In this document: in pieces, positions 12,527 to 16,464 of the stretch
Position numbering within the stretch: position 1 is the first letter of the stretch
Layout: every line of letters begins with the position of its first letter
Assembly: GCA_944385195.1 (NCBI GenBank)
Contig: CALWWH010000211.1
Span: 1 to 16,464 of the forward strand
Source of the DNA: an uncultured Oscillospiraceae bacterium
Lineage (GTDB): Bacteria > Bacillota > Clostridia > Oscillospirales > Oscillospiraceae
Length of the DNA stretch: 16,464 nt
Direction of reading: 5' to 3'
Notes under the pieces: model-generated
Seen by the model: the letters and a program-made list of their open reading frames with translations, nothing else
Database searches by the model: none
What the model was told of the DNA's origin: nothing
Translations under genes and position numbers: made by a program

Positions 12527-14401
12527 TCAGGGAGTCGGAGCCGTTTCACCGCTGGAGTCGGCATCGACAGAAATCTGGCCGGCATTGGAGCCGTCTACGG
12601 TTCCGCCGGTTTCCAGGGATACAGTCCCTGCATAGGTGGAATTGCTGACGGTAACGCTGCCGGTATAGGTTCCGTTGTTGGTGAAGGTGCCGCCCACGGC
12701 AATCTGCCCGCAGTTGATAAGCTCAGCACCGGCTTCGTTAGACAGGGCGCCGCCTGCTTCAATGGCGATGGTGTTATACTGCCCGTCGACAGAGCAGGCA
12801 TAGGTTCGGATTATCCCGTTGTTATGGATGGTGCCGCCTCTTGAGATGGTGATCGCTCCTGCACTCGGGGAGCCATCGCCATTGCCGCAGCTCATCCAGC
12901 CGTGGTTGGTTATGCTGCCGTGTACCAGGATTGTGCCGAAGTTGTTGATGCCCGCGGTGTTATAGCCGCTGTCCTGGGTGCTGTTGACGATGCTGCCGCC
13001 CGCCTCCACGGTCAGAGTTCCTCTGTTGGCAAGCCGGGTGTCTTCTCCGCTGATGGTGAGGGTGCCGCTGTTGGTCAAACTGTTGTCATTGCTGAGCACT
13101 CCGCTTGCGAGGGCAATGGTACCGCTGTTGCCAATCATGCCGCTGTTGGTAAAGTCGTTGGTGATACGAATCTCGCTGCCAGCAGCGTTTTCAATCAGAC
13201 CGGCATTCTCAGTGCCGAAGGTCCCGAACTCGATCGTTCCGTTGTTGCTCAGAGTCCCGCTGTTGGTAAACAGCCCTTCCTGCACCCTCAGGGTCGTGTG
13301 CTCCGGAACCATCACCGTCTCTCCGGTCGGAATGGTGACCTCTCCCCTCCGGGCTATGGTAACTGTCTGGTACGTGTTCAGAAGATCTTGCAGCTGGATG
13401 TGTGTAATAGAAGTAGACACGGTATGGTCTACAGCAGGCTCAGGTTCCTCGGGTTCGGGCTCGGGCTCGGGGTCGGGCTCGGGCGTCGGTACGGGCTCCG
13501 GCGTCGGTACGGGCTCCGGCGTCGGTACGGGCTCAGCGTTCCAGCCCGGTTCGGGCCGGGGCGCTGCAAACTGGGGGGCCTGGCTGATCGTGTCAGGCAG
13601 AGTCCCAATCTGCTGTGCGATGTGGTCCAATTCGGTTTGAGCCAGGGCCTCATCCTGGGCCAGCTGCTCCTGCGCCCCGGCAGCAATGTCCGTCACAGGC
13701 AGATCCGTGCTGGCTGCCACCCGCTGTTGCAGTTCCGGGTCCTTCTGCAGCTCCACCGCCGCGAAACCTGGGATGTCCGAGACCGTCAGCGCTCGGATTG
13801 TTACCCGCCAGTTGTCTTCTCCATCCGGTAAAGACGTGCCGGTCTGGCCCGCCTCCACCACGGTAGTCTGCATACCCCCGGAGGAGGAGGGAGTCTTGGT
13901 GGAGACCTCCACCTTGCCGTCATAAATGCTCACGGCTGAGGTGGTGCTGCTCACCACCTCTACCACACCGGAAGTGCCCCGAATACCGGTAACCATGGTC
14001 GAGGTACGAATGCTGAGGCTCTCGCTGGAGGAAAGGGGCGCCTTCACATTAAAAAAGAGTTTTCCGGAGGAAACCAGCAGTTCCAGCTTGGTGCCGCTCT
14101 TGCGGACCTCCACTTGGGTGCTGGCGTCCAGCTTCACCACCTTGGAGCTGTCCAGGGTGACATAGGCATAGCTCTTGTCCTCGGTGGAGAGGACATAGCC
14201 ATTATAGAGCTTCATATCCTCTCGCACCGACAGCGTCTTGCCGCTGCTGTTTTTCAGCCTCACAGTACCCTCCGTAGCAGTAAGGCGCAGGTCTGCCCCC
14301 GAGGCGCTGTCCGCCAGGGCGAAGATCCCCATGGCAGGAGCCAGCACCAGGGCAAGGCATAGGGTAGCCAGCAGCCTGACAAACCAGGATTGTTTTCTCA
14401 T
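12527..14401 (-). CDS. Secreted FecR-domain protein with beta-repeat C-terminus
   Basis: Predicted exported protein of 624 aa. A signal peptide (1-30, MRKQSWFVRLLATLCLALVL followed by a small-residue cleavage site) precedes a FecR-type domain (about 40-165) with the pattern LYNGYVLSTEDKSYAYVTLD and a GIRGTSGVVEV block. A helical Gln/Ala-rich region (215-265) and a Pro-Glu linker (289-322, PVPTPE repeats) follow. The remaining half is Asn/Gly/Thr-rich, with repeats such as TNSGTLSNNGTIE that suggest a right-handed beta-helix. No sortase motif or SLH domain is visible, so attachment is unclear. Known FecR proteins transmit envelope signals; FecR-like domains also occur beside CHASE2 cyclases. 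The ATG overlaps the MBL stop by 4 nt (ATGA), with AGGAGG 7 nt upstream. Confidence 0.85.
   Translation of the reverse strand: MRKQSWFVRLLATLCLALVLAPAMGIFALADSASGADLRLTATEGTVRLKNSSGKTLSVREDMKLYNGYVLSTEDKSYAYVTLDSSKVVKLDASTQVEVRKSGTKLELLVSSGKLFFNVKAPLSSSESLSIRTSTMVTGIRGTSGVVEVVSSTTSAVSIYDGKVEVSTKTPSSSGGMQTTVVEAGQTGTSLPDGEDNWRVTIRALTVSDIPGFAAVELQKDPELQQRVAASTDLPVTDIAAGAQEQLAQDEALAQTELDHIAQQIGTLPDTISQAPQFAAPRPEPGWNAEPVPTPEPVPTPEPVPTPEPDPEPEPEPEEPEPAVDHTVSTSITHIQLQDLLNTYQTVTIARRGEVTIPTGETVMVPEHTTLRVQEGLFTNSGTLSNNGTIEFGTFGTENAGLIENAAGSEIRITNDFTNSGMIGNSGTIALASGVLSNDNSLTNSGTLTISGEDTRLANRGTLTVEAGGSIVNSTQDSGYNTAGINNFGTILVHGSITNHGWMSCGNGDGSPSAGAITISRGGTIHNNGIIRTYACSVDGQYNTIAIEAGGALSNEAGAELINCGQIAVGGTFTNNGTYTGSVTVSNSTYAGTVSLETGGTVDGSNAGQISVDADSSGETAPTP
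13482..13535 (-). repeat. 18-bp tandem repeats encoding a Pro-Glu linker
   Basis: Three near-identical 18-bp units encode PVPTPE in the FecR protein, followed by degenerate Pro-Glu codons to about 13436. The segment links the FecR half to the beta-repeat half and probably spans the cell wall or keeps the domains apart. Confidence 0.8.
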
Positions 14402-15207
14402 AGCAATACCTCCTCGCCGCCCCGTCCAAAGCGAACGTTGGCATATTGGGTTCGGACCGCCGTCTCCAGCGCCAGGAGCTGCGAATCGGTCCGTTTGGGG
14501 TCGTGGTGAATCAGTAGGGTCTGCCGCGCCCCGCAGGCACGGGCGATCTGTGCGCTGCGGGGGATGGTGGAGTGTCCGAAACCCCGGGTGTGGGAGTATT
14601 CCTCCTGCGTGTACTGGGCGTCCAGCAGCAGCAGGGTGCAGCCCCGGGCAAAGGCACAGAAATCCTCAGGGGCGTCAGACTCCGGCTCATAGTCAGTGGC
14701 GTAAACCACTGAGACGCCATCCAGGGACAGTTTGTAGATGCTAGAGCCGCCGGGGTGGCATGACTCCATCGTCTCCACTGCCACCGGCCCAATGGAAAAG
14801 GCCGGCGGCACGTCGTGGAAGGACAGCTCCGCTCCCATGCTGCCAGTGTCCACCGGCCAGAGCGGAGGGGACATCAGTGCCTCGATCTGTGCCCGGGCAG
14901 TGCGCTCCTGCCGTGTCCTCAGATAGATGCCGCAGGTGACGGTTGGGTCAAACAGGGGCGGAAACACGGGAAATCCCATGAGATGGTCCACATGGCTGTG
15001 GGTGATGAGCAGGGTACAGCGCTTTTCTGGAAAGAAATTATCCCAGTCCCGACCGGAGAGGCCCGTGCCTGCATCCAAGATGATGGTCTCGCCGCCCGCC
15101 CGGAGCAGCACGCAGCTGGTAGCTCCGCCGAAGCGGACAAATTCCGGCCCATGGACCGGCAGCGTACCCCGGACGCCCAGCAGCCTCATCTGCATCGTGT
15201 GGTGCAT
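14398..15207 (-). CDS. Metallo-beta-lactamase-fold hydrolase
   Basis: Predicted cytoplasmic metal-dependent hydrolase of 269 aa with no signal peptide. The zinc motif HSHVDH is at residues 70-75; further likely ligands are His151 (ESCHPGG), Asp172 (YATDYE) and His234 or His235 (LIHHD). The N-terminal block LLGVRGTLPVHGPEFVRFGG followed by LDAGTG places it with the PhnP/RNase Z-like lactamase-B2 group, which includes cyclic-phosphate and phosphodiester hydrolases. The frame is open upstream to 15603 inside the permease gene, but AGGAGG 7 nt before the ATG at 15207 fixes the start. It follows the permease by 20 nt and overlaps FecR by 4 nt. A role in turning over the product of the nearby cyclase is possible but unproven. 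Confidence 0.85.
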   Translation of the reverse strand: MHHTMQMRLLGVRGTLPVHGPEFVRFGGATSCVLLRAGGETIILDAGTGLSGRDWDNFFPEKRCTLLITHSHVDHLMGFPVFPPLFDPTVTCGIYLRTRQERTARAQIEALMSPPLWPVDTGSMGAELSFHDVPPAFSIGPVAVETMESCHPGGSSIYKLSLDGVSVVYATDYEPESDAPEDFCAFARGCTLLLLDAQYTQEEYSHTRGFGHSTIPRSAQIARACGARQTLLIHHDPKRTDSQLLALETAVRTQYANVRFGRGGEEVLL

Positions 15208-15227
15208 GGTAATTCCTCCTTCCGGCC

Positions 15228-16464
15228 TTAGTTGGAGCTGACATTGGTGAGGTTCAGATGGTTGATGCGCCGCAGGGCGATGAGGTTCACCGCGACGGCA
15301 AAGACCGCCATGATGGCGCAGGCCAGCAGACAGGCCAGCAGATTTGGAGAGCGGACATAGTGCTCCGCTCCTGCCTCGATGACCCGCACATCGATATAGG
15401 CCATGGCTACGCCGAACAGGCAGCCCGCGATCAGGCCCAGGAGGATGAGCACCACGTTGTCCTTGTATACATAAGCTTTGGTCTGGGCCATGGTATATCC
15501 GTTGACCCGCATGACCGCCAGTTCCCGGGCCTTGCGGGAGATGTACATGGTGATCTGGTTGAGCAGCACCAGCACAGACATCACCGCCGACAGGGCGGTA
15601 CACACGGCGATGACCATGTCCAGCTCTCCGCCGGAACGCGCATATTGGCTGTTGTCCCGCAGCCAGAGGAAGCCGTCCATTGACTGCACCGACCCTTCCA
15701 AGGCGGACACATCCCCTTGCAGCAAGAACACACTGATGTCGGCTGCCTCTCCCATGACCTGGGCGTAGTAGGTCTCGCTGGTCACCAGCTGATGGTAGGG
15801 CAGGTAGTGCTCCATGACCCCGGAGACAGTGGCGGCGTGGGCCTGGCCGTTTTCGTCCATCAATTCAACGGTGCTGCCGGGAGCCAGATCCAGTTCCTCC
15901 GCCGCCCGGCGGGACACCAGAACCCCATCCTCTGGAACGGTCAGCGCCTCCCCGGTGTGGATATCCCTCAGCCAGATGAAACCGTCGAGCGTTTGGGTAT
16001 CGGGCACAGCTACCACGTGAGCGCTCTCCCAGCGTCCGCCCTCTACCCGAACGTTTTTCAGCTTGTCCTGGATGAGCGTATGCCGGATGCCCTCCTGCTC
16101 CAGCAGCTGGGCAAAGTCGTCCACCGAACCTGTTTGACTGTCCACCACCAGGCGGTAATCGTAATCGGCGCACTGGGTAAAGTGGGTATCCAAAGCGTTC
16201 TGAATGCCCAGCTTCATGGAGAAACAAGCCACCAGCAGCGCGGTGCAGCCCATAACACCAACCATAGTCGTGGCCATGCGGCCCTTGTCGCTGAGGACGT
16301 TTTTTACCATGGTGCGGGAGTAGAGGTTGAGCTTTTTATAAAAACCCCATTTTTCAAAGAAGAGCCGCTTGCCTCGGGCAGGGGCCTCGCCCCGGAGCAG
16401 ATCCACCGCCGGCTCCCGCACAAGTTTGGTACAGGTGAGCAGCGTGGCTGCTAAGAATACCACC
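15228..16464 (-). CDS. FtsX-type ABC transporter permease, C-terminal part
   Basis: The last 411 or so residues of a large integral membrane protein; the frame runs off the right edge of the window, so the true start is outside. Seen here are a basic loop (VDLLRGEAPARGKRL), a transmembrane helix (MATTMVGVMGCTALLVACFS), an extracytoplasmic domain of about 200 residues, and three C-terminal helices with the loop SRKARELAVMRVNGYT. This is the second half of a MacB/FtsX-like permease, typically part of exporters or mechanotransmission complexes driven by a separate ATPase, not visible here. It is the first visible gene of the minus-strand cluster and lies 20 nt before the MBL gene. Confidence 0.85.
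   Translation of the reverse strand, partial: VVFLAATLLTCTKLVREPAVDLLRGEAPARGKRLFFEKWGFYKKLNLYSRTMVKNVLSDKGRMATTMVGVMGCTALLVACFSMKLGIQNALDTHFTQCADYDYRLVVDSQTGSVDDFAQLLEQEGIRHTLIQDKLKNVRVEGGRWESAHVVAVPDTQTLDGFIWLRDIHTGEALTVPEDGVLVSRRAAEELDLAPGSTVELMDENGQAHAATVSGVMEHYLPYHQLVTSETYYAQVMGEAADISVFLLQGDVSALEGSVQSMDGFLWLRDNSQYARSGGELDMVIAVCTALSAVMSVLVLLNQITMYISRKARELAVMRVNGYTMAQTKAYVYKDNVVLILLGLIAGCLFGVAMAYIDVRVIEAGAEHYVRSPNLLACLLACAIMAVFAVAVNLIALRRINHLNLTNVSSN

Noticed and set aside
1..16464. CRISPR arrays or insertion sequences
   Set aside because: No regularly spaced repeats with unique spacers and no transposase reading frames or terminal inverted repeats were seen; the only tandem repeats are linker-coding or the 10-bp array.

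Overview
The window looks like chromosomal DNA from an anaerobic gut-type Clostridia, most likely an Oscillospiraceae/Ruminococcaceae relative. This is inferred from the GC-rich coding sequence, AGGAGG-type ribosome binding sites, consensus TTGACA/TATAAT promoters, an S-layer-homology (SLH) protein and the rplM-rpsI arrangement. No taxonomic search was possible.

Layout. (1) 1-1061, minus strand: ribosomal protein operon rplM-rpsI with its own promoter, a structured leader and a terminator. (2) 963-2930, plus strand: a TtcA-type tRNA thiolation protein followed by an alpha/beta-hydrolase esterase, closed by a terminator. (3) 3006-8231, plus strand: a five-gene branched-chain amino acid (Liv-type) ABC importer, livJ-livH-livM-livG-livF. 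It is preceded by a strong promoter, a well-initiated 49-codon leader ORF and mutually exclusive antiterminator/terminator hairpins. (4) 8236-8412: tRNA-Arg(CCT) with its own promoter and terminator. (5) 8413-9195: a decayed stretch holding a short structured element and a broken membrane-protein gene. (6) 9062-16464, minus strand: a tightly packed cluster transcribed leftward, in the order FtsX-type permease (partial at the window edge), metallo-beta-lactamase-fold hydrolase, secreted FecR-domain beta-repeat protein, CHASE2-class III nucleotide cyclase, and NHL beta-propeller/SLH surface protein.

How the parts work together. The Liv genes form a complete importer: lipoprotein binder, two permeases and two ATPases. 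The leader is best read as a ribosome-mediated attenuator. A Val/Ile-rich stretch of the leader peptide lies just upstream of an antiterminator whose 3' arm is also the 5' arm of the terminator. The minus-strand cluster looks like an envelope signalling module. It has secreted or surface sensors (FecR, NHL-SLH), a membrane cyclase with an extracytoplasmic CHASE2 domain, and a metallo-hydrolase that might degrade the cyclic nucleotide or process another small molecule.

The two observations most worth following up are the liv-operon attenuator and the FecR/CHASE2-cyclase/MBL/NHL-SLH module. A deletion-type junction near 9195, where the SLH gene runs into the remains of a convergent membrane-protein gene, is the clearest sign of genome decay.
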